Source: Phycisphaerales bacterium
Lineage (GTDB): Bacteria; Planctomycetota; Phycisphaerae; Phycisphaerales; SM1A02
Assembly (NCBI GenBank): GCA_029260575.1
Contig: JAJDDB010000016.1
Span: forward strand, 124,001 to 188,000
DNA: 64,000 nucleotides
Direction of reading: 5' to 3'
Positions 46,151 to 53,698 of the stretch are shown here, piece after piece. Positions within the stretch are counted from its first letter, which is position 1. Each line of letters starts with the position of its first letter. The notes under the pieces were generated by a model, which had not been told where the DNA came from, searched no databases, and saw only the letters and a list, made by a program, of their open reading frames with translations. Made by a program: the position numbers and the translations under genes.

Positions 46151-46459
46151 ATGAATGACGTCCCGACGCCATCGCTCGATCTCGCCGGCATCGACCCCGC
46201 AGCACTTGCAGACCCGCAGGCACTGCTGCAAATCGCCGAGCGTTTGCTTGCCGACACGCAGCAGCAAATGGCAATCGCCGCCGGCGCTATCGCCTGGTCG
46301 AAGCTTCCAGAGGCCCGAAAACACGGCCACGATCGCGAGCAATACATTGCCGACACCGCACAAGCGTTCCTGAAGGCGATGGACGATGAAGACCGTGCCT
46401 CCATCCGCCAGCACATCATCGAACGCCTGCAGGCCCACCAGCGAAATCCACGCAACTGA
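46151..46459 (+). CDS. Small helical protein, unrecognised
   Basis: 102 residues from ATG 46151, Ala/Gln-rich and predicted almost wholly helical (DPQALLQIAERLLADTQQQMAIAAGAIAWSKLPEARKHG, then EQYIADTAQAFLKAMDDEDRASIRQHIIERL). Composition suggests a coiled-coil or adaptor. Genes around are unrelated. No ribosome site stands out. Confidence 0.5.
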   Translation: MNDVPTPSLDLAGIDPAALADPQALLQIAERLLADTQQQMAIAAGAIAWSKLPEARKHGHDREQYIADTAQAFLKAMDDEDRASIRQHIIERLQAHQRNPRN

Positions 46460-46768
46460 CGCCACATACTTAATCCCCGGCGCGTTCGGCCGTATGGCCT
46501 TATGGAACGGGAGATCGATCGTCTCGCGCCAGTTCACAGCCGCAGCCGAGAATCTGCGCGCAACATGTCTGTGGGGGGTCTTTTCCTCTTGCCGCCAAGT
46601 GGGGGCCTCTTGTGGTTGCGCTCCATGGCCCAGAGGGGGCCTCCATGACGCGGTAGTTCGATCACCCCCGAGTCCACCGAGTCCGACCGGGATGCGCTGC
46701 GTTGATACACACGCCCCCTTGAGCCGAGCCTGTCCGTGACGCGAACAGTTCGCTCGGGGGCGCTGTTT
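46460..46768. other. Intergenic stretch without a convincing gene
   Basis: 309 bases between a small helical-protein gene and the end of the GNAT-like gene. It contains G-rich runs (GGGGGG, GGGGGCC twice) and a short dyad GCGAAC-AG-GTTCGC-like around 46741-46753. I see no RNA gene, repeat family or regulatory element. Confidence 0.4.
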
Positions 46769-47896
46769 TCACGCTGCATCGAGCAGGCGGGTCGCATCCT
46801 CGACAATCGCTGGATTCCGCTGCGACATCACACTCGGCGCTGCCTGCAACTGCCTGCTCACGTCATACTTCCCATCGCCGCTGGGCAACATACGACCTGC
46901 CTGCACCTCCTCCAGATACCGCGCGCACAACTCCCGTGCTGCTGCGACCAGCTTGGGATCGTTCTTCTGCGCCTTCCGTTTTGCACGCTTCGGCTTTTCC
47001 TGCTTCGCGTTCGCCTTCTCTTCAGGCCCGGCACCGAACCACAACCCGCCCCGCGCCGCAGCAGACGCTACCGGTTTCTTTTTCCTTTGTGGCGCACGCT
47101 TTCGAGGTCCGCACTCGCCGGAGTCTTCAAGCAGTGGCTGTCCCAACTTCTCCATCCCCGGCAGCACCGCAGGCTTCGCATGACTCCAATGAGTCCCCGG
47201 CGGAATCGGCAATATCAACCGATTCTCACGCACAGCGCCCCCGGAAGTCTCCGACGGAAACCAATAGGGAGTCTCGCAGTCACCTTCCCGTATCCGCTTC
47301 TGCCAGAATATATGTATCCGCGGCTCCGCCTTCTTGCCTCGCCCTCGCGAACCCGTCCGAAACGCCAAAGGCACAAAACCGATGCTCTCCCAGAAATGAT
47401 TCGCTGCAATATCCTGCGCGCACCAGCAGCTAAACAACCTGCACCCGTACGCCGCCCGCTCGAACGTCGCCTCCACAAGACGTGCCCCGACCAGCTTGCG
47501 ATGCTCACCCGGCTGCACGTTGAGCTGATACACGATGCCGCAGTCTTCGCGCTTCATGTACTTGTCACGAGCAATGCAGTACCCAAGCGGCGTCGACGAG
47601 CCGCGCCCGTGAGCAAGCGATTGAGTGTCGCCGCCGCCAGAACCGTTCGAAGAACCGCTTGCTGACACGCGCGGCTCGTTGGCCTGCTCCGCAATCAACA
47701 CATGTCCGCCTGCGATGTTCGCTTCAAGCTGTTTCGTGGGGAACCAGCCAACCATCTTGGTGTGCTGCTTCTGCAGGCCGTCAATGAACGGCAGATCACT
47801 CAACTCCGCCGGCCGAATACAGATCGGCGTTCGCGGTGCGGGAAGTACGATCAGTTGTGTTGCTTCATCATCAGGTCGAATTGTCAGTTCTGTCAT
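46769..47896 (-). CDS. GNAT-like domain protein with basic C-terminal half
   Basis: 375 residues from ATG 47896 (AGGTGA eight bases upstream). The N-terminal half resembles a GNAT acyltransferase: ICIRPAELSDLPFIDGLQKQ, GHVLIAEQ, GYCIARDKYMKREDCGIVYQLNVQPGEHRKLVGARLV, and HFWESIGFVPLAFRTGS near the acetyl-CoA end. A Ser/Gly-rich insert splits it at about 80-105. The C-terminal half is Lys-rich (KKKPVASAAARGG, KPKRAKRKAQKNDP), a possible nucleic-acid binding tail. Substrate unknown. Confidence 0.6.
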   Translation of the reverse strand: MTELTIRPDDEATQLIVLPAPRTPICIRPAELSDLPFIDGLQKQHTKMVGWFPTKQLEANIAGGHVLIAEQANEPRVSASGSSNGSGGGDTQSLAHGRGSSTPLGYCIARDKYMKREDCGIVYQLNVQPGEHRKLVGARLVEATFERAAYGCRLFSCWCAQDIAANHFWESIGFVPLAFRTGSRGRGKKAEPRIHIFWQKRIREGDCETPYWFPSETSGGAVRENRLILPIPPGTHWSHAKPAVLPGMEKLGQPLLEDSGECGPRKRAPQRKKKPVASAAARGGLWFGAGPEEKANAKQEKPKRAKRKAQKNDPKLVAAARELCARYLEEVQAGRMLPSGDGKYDVSRQLQAAPSVMSQRNPAIVEDATRLLDAA

Positions 47897-47934
47897 GTCG
47901 GTCACCTGCGTTGTTCATTGCGTACAATTCACCC

Positions 47935-48270
47935 GTGCATTGCATATCGTGTCGCTATTCACTGAAGAACCTCACTGCGAATCGCTGCCCGGAATGCGGC
48001 CGCGAGTTTGATCCCAAGAATCCTGACTCGTACCGGTACACAACCGTTCGTTCGATCCTCGTTCGCGTCCTAGTGTGCTGTGTCGTCGTCTACCCGATCT
48101 TCTTCTTCGTGTTCTTCTACTACGGCGCCGAGATGCTCATGAGTGGGTTACTTGACGATCTGATCCTGGCATCGATCGGAACCTTTTTCATGGCGCCGGT
48201 GTTCTACCTTCTCGCGCTCTCCGGCCTTCGCCGTCGCGCATTTCGAAAAGCGGCCGAAGGTCATCGCTGA
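47935..48270 (+). CDS. Zinc-ribbon membrane protein, two helices
   Basis: About 111 residues from GTG 47935. A treble-clef-like ribbon HCISCRYSLKNLTANRCPECGREF starts the protein, followed by two long hydrophobic helices (ILVRVLVCCVVVYPIFFFVFFYYG, IGTFFMAPVFYLLALSGL). It is divergent from the GNAT-like gene. The gene at 15688 encodes the same kind of ribbon-membrane combination, so a small family is present. Function unknown. Confidence 0.68.
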   Translation: MHCISCRYSLKNLTANRCPECGREFDPKNPDSYRYTTVRSILVRVLVCCVVVYPIFFFVFFYYGAEMLMSGLLDDLILASIGTFFMAPVFYLLALSGLRRRAFRKAAEGHR

Positions 48271-48299
48271 CCCCCGGCCGTATGCATCATTACTCCGTA

Positions 48300-49001
48300 T
48301 CACGCTGCCAGCGGCAACTGGTCGCTGATGCGTGTGTTCTCAAACGTCGACGCAGCACTTGAGTCCTTGCGGGCGTTGAACCAGAACGCCGTCAGCCACA
48401 CCTTGGCTCCTGCCGCAACAGTGCCGGGAATCTCCACGTCGAACGCGGTCTTCGAGGCGTTCATCGCAAATGTCCACACCGCAGGATCGTTAGGCGGCGT
48501 CTCTTCGCTCACGTGATACAAAACCGTCGCGCCTTGAACGCCGTCCGGTTTGCCGCGATTGTCTTCGCTGTCCTGATCGCGCAATCGTACCTTAATCACG
48601 CGACCTGCCGTCGAGATGATCGACAGATCAGGCGCGGTCTTGGGCGCGGGCACAGGCGTCGGTTCGGTGTCGGGAATGCGCAAGCCGAGATCGCCACGAA
48701 TTATATTGGTCGTGCCGGGGAACGCCTGAATGATATTGACCAGTTCCCACGCGCCGCCGAGACCGTTGAGCAGTTGTTCTCTGGTCTGGTTCTTGGCGTT
48801 GACGTTGGCCTTGGAGTTCGTTGTCGGGGTGATCGCTGTGCTGTAGGCAGTCGCATACGCAACGTGCAACCCGGTGTATGCGGTTGCCTGTGTTGCATCG
48901 AGGCCATAGGTCGCCGGAGCCAAATTGATTTCTGTGTTGAAGTGAGTTGACCATGAGAGCAGGTCCGCATCTTTGCGCGGCGGGAATTCCGGTGCGGGCA
49001 T
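48300..49001 (-). CDS. Unrecognised protein with fibronectin/Ig-like C-terminal half
   Basis: 233 residues, no signal peptide. The N-terminal 115 are helical with regular Ala/Thr-rich spacing (LDATQATAYTGLHVAYATAYSTAI, TREQLLNGLGGAWELVNIIQAF). The C-terminal 120 are beta-rich (VIKVRLRDQDSEDNRGKPDGVQGATVLYHVSEE, AVWTFAMNASKTAFDVEIPGTVAAGAKVWLTAFWFN), like an Ig or fibronectin domain. AAAGGAAA precedes the ATG. Similar two-domain proteins occur in planctomycetes; function unknown. Confidence 0.68.
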   Translation of the reverse strand: MPAPEFPPRKDADLLSWSTHFNTEINLAPATYGLDATQATAYTGLHVAYATAYSTAITPTTNSKANVNAKNQTREQLLNGLGGAWELVNIIQAFPGTTNIIRGDLGLRIPDTEPTPVPAPKTAPDLSIISTAGRVIKVRLRDQDSEDNRGKPDGVQGATVLYHVSEETPPNDPAVWTFAMNASKTAFDVEIPGTVAAGAKVWLTAFWFNARKDSSAASTFENTRISDQLPLAA

Positions 49002-49737
49002 AGTGATTTCCTTTCTAATGATGGATCGCTGTGGTGCGATTCACCCGCGAAGCACAACGATGCATCTGAGCGAACCACATGTGAGGCAGACCCATCGACG
49101 CGGGGCCCTGCGCACTGCACCGAAGGGCGCGTCAAGACCCAAAATTACGTAGTTCCTACGATACGATTGTGCGTTTTTGTGTCGCGGAGAGCGCCCGAGG
49201 ATTGCGGAGAGCGCCCGCGACTTGCGGAGGGCGTCCGCGGATTGCGGAGGGCGCCCGCAACTTGCGGAGGGCGCCCGAGGATCGCGGAGTGCGCCCGAGA
49301 ATCGCGGGGGGCGCCCGCGGATCGCGGAGAGCGCCCGAGAATCGCGGACGACAGATATGAGTTTCGGACGTCGCGCGAGGATTGCGGACGATGGATCAGA
49401 ACCTCCCTCGTCGCGGGAGAGTCTCCCGTGACGAATAAAAACCTGCCGGCGCGCGGGGGAAATTGCCGTGCCGAATGAGAATCTCCTGTGATGAATACAT
49501 CTTTCCCGCGACGCGTGAGATCATCCCACGCGCCCGGGATTACATGGAGCACCGTCGAATTCTGTCTTGGAGACGGAGTTGCAGCACATTATTAGCCGAT
49601 TCCCTGCGAGAGACTACGACTTTCCCGTTGCTTCCATGTGACGCACACCAGCGGGCGCAGAAGTTGGCGTCGCCCGATCCGACTCCGTTATTGACGGGAT
49701 CGTTGATGTACAATCCAGACCGATAAAGGCGGTGACA
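49002..49737. other. 736-bp gap without a supported gene
   Basis: This gap separates an unrecognised gene from the three-gene accessory cassette. It contains the 20-bp repeat array (49184-49343) and then about 160 bases of degenerate GAATNNNNNTCNCGNGA-like echoes (CGCGGGAGAGTCTCCCGTGACGAAT, GCCGTGCCGAATGAGAATCTC). Several frames are open through the repeats because they are GC-rich and have no stops; none has an RBS or a protein-like composition. Confidence 0.6.
49184..49343 (+). repeat. Eight tandem 20-bp repeats
   Basis: Eight consecutive units of exactly 20 bases with consensus GCGGAGNGCGCCCGNGNATT or ...CTT/ATC (core GCGGAG-GCGCCCG). Phase is perfect across the array. Twenty is not a multiple of three, so the repeat is not coding in the usual sense. 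The spacing puts successive units almost two helical turns apart, as for binding-site arrays. It lies about 395 bases upstream of the accessory cassette. Confidence 0.92.
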
Positions 49738-50508
49738 GTGGCGTTTAACCTAGGCAAACCTCCTGTTGTTGAGTGCTGGATCGAGTTCGAGACAGAGATC
49801 GAAGATGCTGGCGCACGCTGGAACCCTGACGCGACAAAGGCATTCTTGAATGCACTATCAGGAGACTTCCGAGCGAAACGGCTTCGCTGGGCCACAGAGG
49901 TTGACTTAGACCCGGATGATGAAATTCCGACCCTCTCTCAATATTGCGATCGCGTGGAAGCCGTGAGCGAGAGTCAAAACCGCGTCGTTCAGGTGGGACA
50001 GAGCGTATTGATCTATAGCGCGCTTCGAGACGAGAAACCGTGGCCAGCGTTCTCAGAAATTTGCGATCAGGCGATGGAGGCTCTCCAAGCATATCGCGAC
50101 AGAATCAACCCGGGCTCTCTCAATCGGGTGACACTTCACTATCGAGACATAGTCAACCTACCCTGTCCAAAGGCCGATGAAGGGGTAGAAATCGAAGACT
50201 ACCTCAATGTCTACGCCAAGATTCCTGAGATGATTCCCGCAAGACAACTGGCGTACTACTCGATCGAGCTCTATTTCGATCCCTCAGGTACCAGAGACGG
50301 CATCTATCTTGAGACCCGACCCTTAGCCTACGATATAGAATGCAAGACCTTGCCAATCGAATTGCTCTGGCATAGCGTGAGCAAAATAGACGATCCGGTT
50401 ACGGATCAGGGGGTCGCCGAATCGCTTGGGGTCGCCGACGACTCGCTCTCGTTGGCATTTCGTGCCTGCTTTACGGATCTTGGTTGGTCTTTATTCGAAC
50501 CAAAATGA
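49738..50508 (+). CDS. TIGR04255-like protein (first gene of a coupled cassette)
   Basis: 256 residues from GTG 49738. The opening KPPVVECWIEFETEIEDAG and the LNRVTLHYRDIVNLP motif near residue 130 are the marks of the sporadically distributed TIGR04255 family; length fits (about 260). No catalytic residues are apparent. Members occur patchily in genomes and often next to conflict genes, but their role is unknown. Its TGA overlaps the next ATG (ATGA), so translation is coupled. GTG 49732 is an alternative start. Assignment from motif only. Confidence 0.6.
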   Translation: MAFNLGKPPVVECWIEFETEIEDAGARWNPDATKAFLNALSGDFRAKRLRWATEVDLDPDDEIPTLSQYCDRVEAVSESQNRVVQVGQSVLIYSALRDEKPWPAFSEICDQAMEALQAYRDRINPGSLNRVTLHYRDIVNLPCPKADEGVEIEDYLNVYAKIPEMIPARQLAYYSIELYFDPSGTRDGIYLETRPLAYDIECKTLPIELLWHSVSKIDDPVTDQGVAESLGVADDSLSLAFRACFTDLGWSLFEPK

Positions 50509-51251
50509 TCATTGTCCCACCTATTCAACCCGACTTCGCGCTGCAACACGAGTATTCGATCAGATCCCAATTCACCGACGAGACGTTTGATGCGATCGTC
50601 GATGAGTCACCCAGATCGTTTGGAACGCTCGGCAATGTTCCAGTCAGCAGCGTTCGAGTCGAACGCACCCAATACAATTTCGCGACAACACTGCGCGGTG
50701 AGTATGGCTGGCGTGACGGCTATACGTTTCGAGTACCGCAGGCCCATCTGACACTCAAAGGAATTGGTGAGACCTTCACTCAAGCACGACGCGACTGGGA
50801 GCATCGGTTTCACGCATTATTTCAACGACTCTACTCAACGCCTTCATTCGAGATGTCATCGGACGAGGCAACAGAATGGAAACGGATTCGATCGCAGATT
50901 GACATCAACGCCTATTCAGATCTGATCCCGCTCACTGCACGCGAGATCGGCCAAATTCGCTTTGGGGCGGCTTCGTATCCAACAGAGATCCAGTGGGTAG
51001 ATGGACGCCGAGAGCGGATCTTGTTGGATAGAGTCCCCAGAATAATCGCCGGTTCACGACCGGGTCAGTTTGTTGAGGCATGGGTAGAACGCGATCCGTT
51101 AACGAAGCAGATCAGTCAGATCATTCTTGCTGAACGTATAGGATCTTTGCACCCGCTCAATGAGGCACAGAGAAAGGCCCGCTGGGCAAACCTACCTCGA
51201 GCGAAACTTCCAACCACCGACTGGGATTGGCCGGATCGGGATCAAAGATGA
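50505..51251 (+). CDS. Unrecognised middle protein of the accessory cassette
   Basis: 248 residues, cytosolic. ATG 50505 overlaps the stop of the TIGR04255-like gene, and its own stop overlaps the ATG of the MBL-fold gene. N-terminal half beta-rich (TQYNFATTLRGEYGWRDGYTFRVPQAHLTLKGIGETF), then a helix (ARRDWEHRFHALFQRLY), and a C-terminal half with ERILLDRVPRIIAGSRPGQFVEAWVERDPLTKQISQIILAERI. No nuclease or ATPase motif seen. It may be an adaptor or the antagonist of the effector; this is inference. Confidence 0.7.
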   Translation: MIIVPPIQPDFALQHEYSIRSQFTDETFDAIVDESPRSFGTLGNVPVSSVRVERTQYNFATTLRGEYGWRDGYTFRVPQAHLTLKGIGETFTQARRDWEHRFHALFQRLYSTPSFEMSSDEATEWKRIRSQIDINAYSDLIPLTAREIGQIRFGAASYPTEIQWVDGRRERILLDRVPRIIAGSRPGQFVEAWVERDPLTKQISQIILAERIGSLHPLNEAQRKARWANLPRAKLPTTDWDWPDRDQR

Positions 51252-52264
51252 CACCTGTCTATCAATGCCGATTTCTCGATGTGGGCCAAGGCACCAGTAA
51301 TGTGATTCTGCTCGGCAAGGGTCGTGCGATTGTTATTGATTGTGGTCCAAAGAGCTGTCACGTTTGCGTCGATCTCTTAGAACGATTTGTGTCGGAGATT
51401 GAGGTGCTCCTAATATCACACAACCACACCGACCATATCGGCGGGGCGACCCGTATCATTGCCGCATTTCAAAAGAAGATAAAAAAAGTTCTGTTCCTCG
51501 ATGACGGCCCACCAATGCACAAATACCTCCTGCCTCTTATCGATCGGGAGGTCAATGCTGGGCATATTCCGGAACCAGAGCGCCTTGAGGCCTCAGCCAA
51601 GCCGACCGTCATTTGGCAACAAAGTGACTCCCGATTGCGGGTTATGCATCCGACCTTTCGGGCCAACGTGCAGGCGACGGACCCGAATGCGACTTCCGCT
51701 ATTATCTCTTTTGAGCATAAGAGCAATGTGATAGTCTTCGGTGGAGATGCGCCTCACGCTGCTTGGACCGAGTTGAGCAGCCGGGTGGGAAAACCCATCG
51801 ACTGTGATGTCCTGAGCGTGTCTCATCATGGCGGCAATATCAATAGCCCGGATTACGTCGATTTGTATTCAAAAACGATTCGAACCCAGACCGCGGTTCC
51901 CTCCGTGGGATCTACCAACATATACAAACATCCGAGGCCGGATCATCTTCATGGGCTCGCAGCGAGTGGCGCACAAATTATGTGTACCCAAATGACCAAG
52001 CAGTGCTGCGGCGACTTAGAGTCGGTGCGTCCTGGCCTCGTTCCTTGCGACAGGTACTGCCGATCAACGGGTCAGCGATCGACTACTGCGTCGGGCAATA
52101 GCCGTGACGTTGCGTGTGCGGGGACGGTAATCGTTGACGTAGCAGATGATGGCGTTCACGTGCAATCATCCAGTGATCACAAGACGGGTGTCGCGGCGAT
52201 GGTTCGGCATGGGCACAAGCCATTGTGTGTCCTTGCAGCGAAATCGACGTCGGGCGCGATGTAA
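51248..52264 (+). CDS. ComEC/Rec2-like metallo-beta-lactamase-fold protein
   Basis: 338 residues without membrane helices. It begins RFLDVGQGTSNVILLGKGRAIVIDCG, the ComEC-type MBL start. Metal residues: SHNHTDHIGG (His58, His60, Asp62, His63), Asp167 in FGGDAP, and His193/194 in VSHHGG. Stand-alone ComEC MBL proteins are probable hydrolases or nucleases. A C-terminal module (about 240-330) is Cys/His-rich (Cys246, 253, 254, 267, 271, 290, 327). Third gene of a tightly coupled cassette and the likely effector. Confidence 0.82.
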   Translation: MTPVYQCRFLDVGQGTSNVILLGKGRAIVIDCGPKSCHVCVDLLERFVSEIEVLLISHNHTDHIGGATRIIAAFQKKIKKVLFLDDGPPMHKYLLPLIDREVNAGHIPEPERLEASAKPTVIWQQSDSRLRVMHPTFRANVQATDPNATSAIISFEHKSNVIVFGGDAPHAAWTELSSRVGKPIDCDVLSVSHHGGNINSPDYVDLYSKTIRTQTAVPSVGSTNIYKHPRPDHLHGLAASGAQIMCTQMTKQCCGDLESVRPGLVPCDRYCRSTGQRSTTASGNSRDVACAGTVIVDVADDGVHVQSSSDHKTGVAAMVRHGHKPLCVLAAKSTSGAM

Positions 52265-52341
52265 GGCGAGGAACAGTGCAGCCGACATTGGGCATGTGCT
52301 CGCACTGTCCATCCGCCATGTTGCCTGCGGATTACACAATG

Positions 52342-52680
52342 TCAGCCGGACCCGGAACGTGGCGCGTTGGCATCGCTGACCATCTGCAGCCACGTGGACC
52401 AGACCTTTGACACCACCGCTGGCCGCGTGTGTACCTTCAGGCGCTTGTGAACAGCGGTGATGTGTGTTGTCACCGTGCGCTCGGCGATGAACAGTCGCTG
52501 CCCGATGGCAGCGGATGTGAGGCTTTCCTCCACGATGAGCTGCACGACGTCCAACTGCCGACGTGTCAGGCCGAGTTGCTTGCGAATCTCCAGCCAGTCG
52601 ATGCGGTCGCACTGACGATCGAGCGGACCACTCGACGCCGAACTATGCAATTGCGTTGCGTCAGGCAGACTGTGGCGCAT
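52342..52680 (-). CDS. LuxR-type HTH protein
   Basis: 112 residues from ATG 52680 with GGAGAA upstream. The HTH (about 37-100) reads LTRRQLDVVQLIVEESLTSAAIGQRLFIAERTVTTHITAVHKRLKV, standard for LuxR/FixJ output domains. No receiver or autoinducer domain is attached; the 36 N-terminal residues are Ser/His-rich. It lies next to the ECF/kinase pair on the same strand as the ECF gene and may be controlled by it. Two extra in-frame codon blocks upstream are not used. Confidence 0.82.
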   Translation of the reverse strand: MRHSLPDATQLHSSASSGPLDRQCDRIDWLEIRKQLGLTRRQLDVVQLIVEESLTSAAIGQRLFIAERTVTTHITAVHKRLKVHTRPAVVSKVWSTWLQMVSDANAPRSGSG

Positions 52681-52795
52681 GGCGGTTCTCCACGTCTGAG
52701 GTCGGGGGCAGTGGGTCTGTCCCCCGATATCAATACGTGGCCGGCTGCGCGAGATTAAATGGGCGCCGATTTTCTGCGAATGGGGATCGGCTGCG

Positions 52796-53551
52796 TCATT
52801 TGTTCTGCAGGATGGACTGAACGCGCTCGAATTCTTCTGTGGTATCAGCAGCGTCATCGACAGTGCGTGCAACGGTCTGTTCGAGGATGACCTTCAGCCG
52901 CTGCTTGACTGTGTGCACCGCGACGGAGACATGTCCTTCATCGGCGAAGCCGCATTCGCGGGCGATGTCAGCGCGTGGCGGCGGGTCGTTGCCATACAGC
53001 GCAGGTTGTAGTGTCCACAGTTCGAATGCACGCCAGTACTTGTCCTGATTCCTGGCGCTGAACTGTTTCTGACACTCGAGCATGGCCTGTTCGAGAATCG
53101 CAAGTGCCCAGCGTGTGTCGAATACATCGTCCGGAGATACATCTGATGCCGCTGACTGCATCGACTCTTCGCGTTCAATTTGAGCTGGGTCGACAGACAA
53201 ACGATCTCGCCGACGGTTCTCTTTGATATTGTAATCAATAAGATAGTTTTTCAGAGCGGTTTTCAGGAGGTCGCGCAGTCTGCCACGGGTTCTGTCAGCG
53301 CGTTCGAAGAGCTTGCGCGACAGAACGACGTCGTGAAAGAATGCTTGTGTACATTCCGAGGCCTTCTCCGGAGTGACGCCTCGCTTGCGAAGCCATGCAT
53401 AGGCCGGCGGCCAGTATTGATCGGCAAGATGCGCTGCGGCGTTCTGCTGCCGCGTTTCGTCCGAGCACTGGAGGTCTTCGAGAAGTGTCCACTGCGTCGT
53501 TTGGAATTGCGCCCCGGTCCGCTCGATATTTGCATGCATACATCGCCCCAC
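52796..53551 (-). CDS. ECF-type RNA polymerase sigma factor
   Basis: 251 residues. Region 2: AAHLADQYWPPAYAWLRKRGVTPEKASECTQAFFHDVVLSRKLFERADRTRGRLRDLLKTALKNYLIDY (about 40-107). A linker is followed by region 4-like helices ending KPALYGNDPPPRADIARECGFADEGHVSVAVHTVKQRLKVILEQTV. GTG 53551 or ATG 53539 may start it. Planctomycetes encode ECF factors genetically linked to Ser/Thr kinases; here the kinase gene is divergent, 147 bases away. No anti-sigma factor is adjacent, so kinase control is plausible. Confidence 0.82.
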   Translation of the reverse strand: MGRCMHANIERTGAQFQTTQWTLLEDLQCSDETRQQNAAAHLADQYWPPAYAWLRKRGVTPEKASECTQAFFHDVVLSRKLFERADRTRGRLRDLLKTALKNYLIDYNIKENRRRDRLSVDPAQIEREESMQSAASDVSPDDVFDTRWALAILEQAMLECQKQFSARNQDKYWRAFELWTLQPALYGNDPPPRADIARECGFADEGHVSVAVHTVKQRLKVILEQTVARTVDDAADTTEEFERVQSILQNK

Positions 53552-53698
53552 ACATTCGTTCCCGTTTCATGATGAGCACGTTTCGTGAATTCTGCAATAC
53601 CAATTCTTAATTTGCGGCACACCGCCTCGTATCTGTTGTGAACAAAGGTCGCGGTGATGTTCGTGCGTTGAGCGAGCGCAACAGGAGTTTGAGTCACC

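Noticed and set aside
46736-47665. 309-codon plus-strand frame opposite the GNAT-like gene
   Set aside because: Its composition (Arg/Pro/Leu-rich) is typical of antisense reading in high-GC DNA; the minus strand has the ribosome site and a domain.
49184-49440. Possible CRISPR array or coding repeat in the 20-bp repeats
   Set aside because: Units are directly adjacent with no unique spacers and no cas genes are near. A 20-base period cannot keep one reading frame, and open frames there are explained by GC-rich, stop-free sequence.
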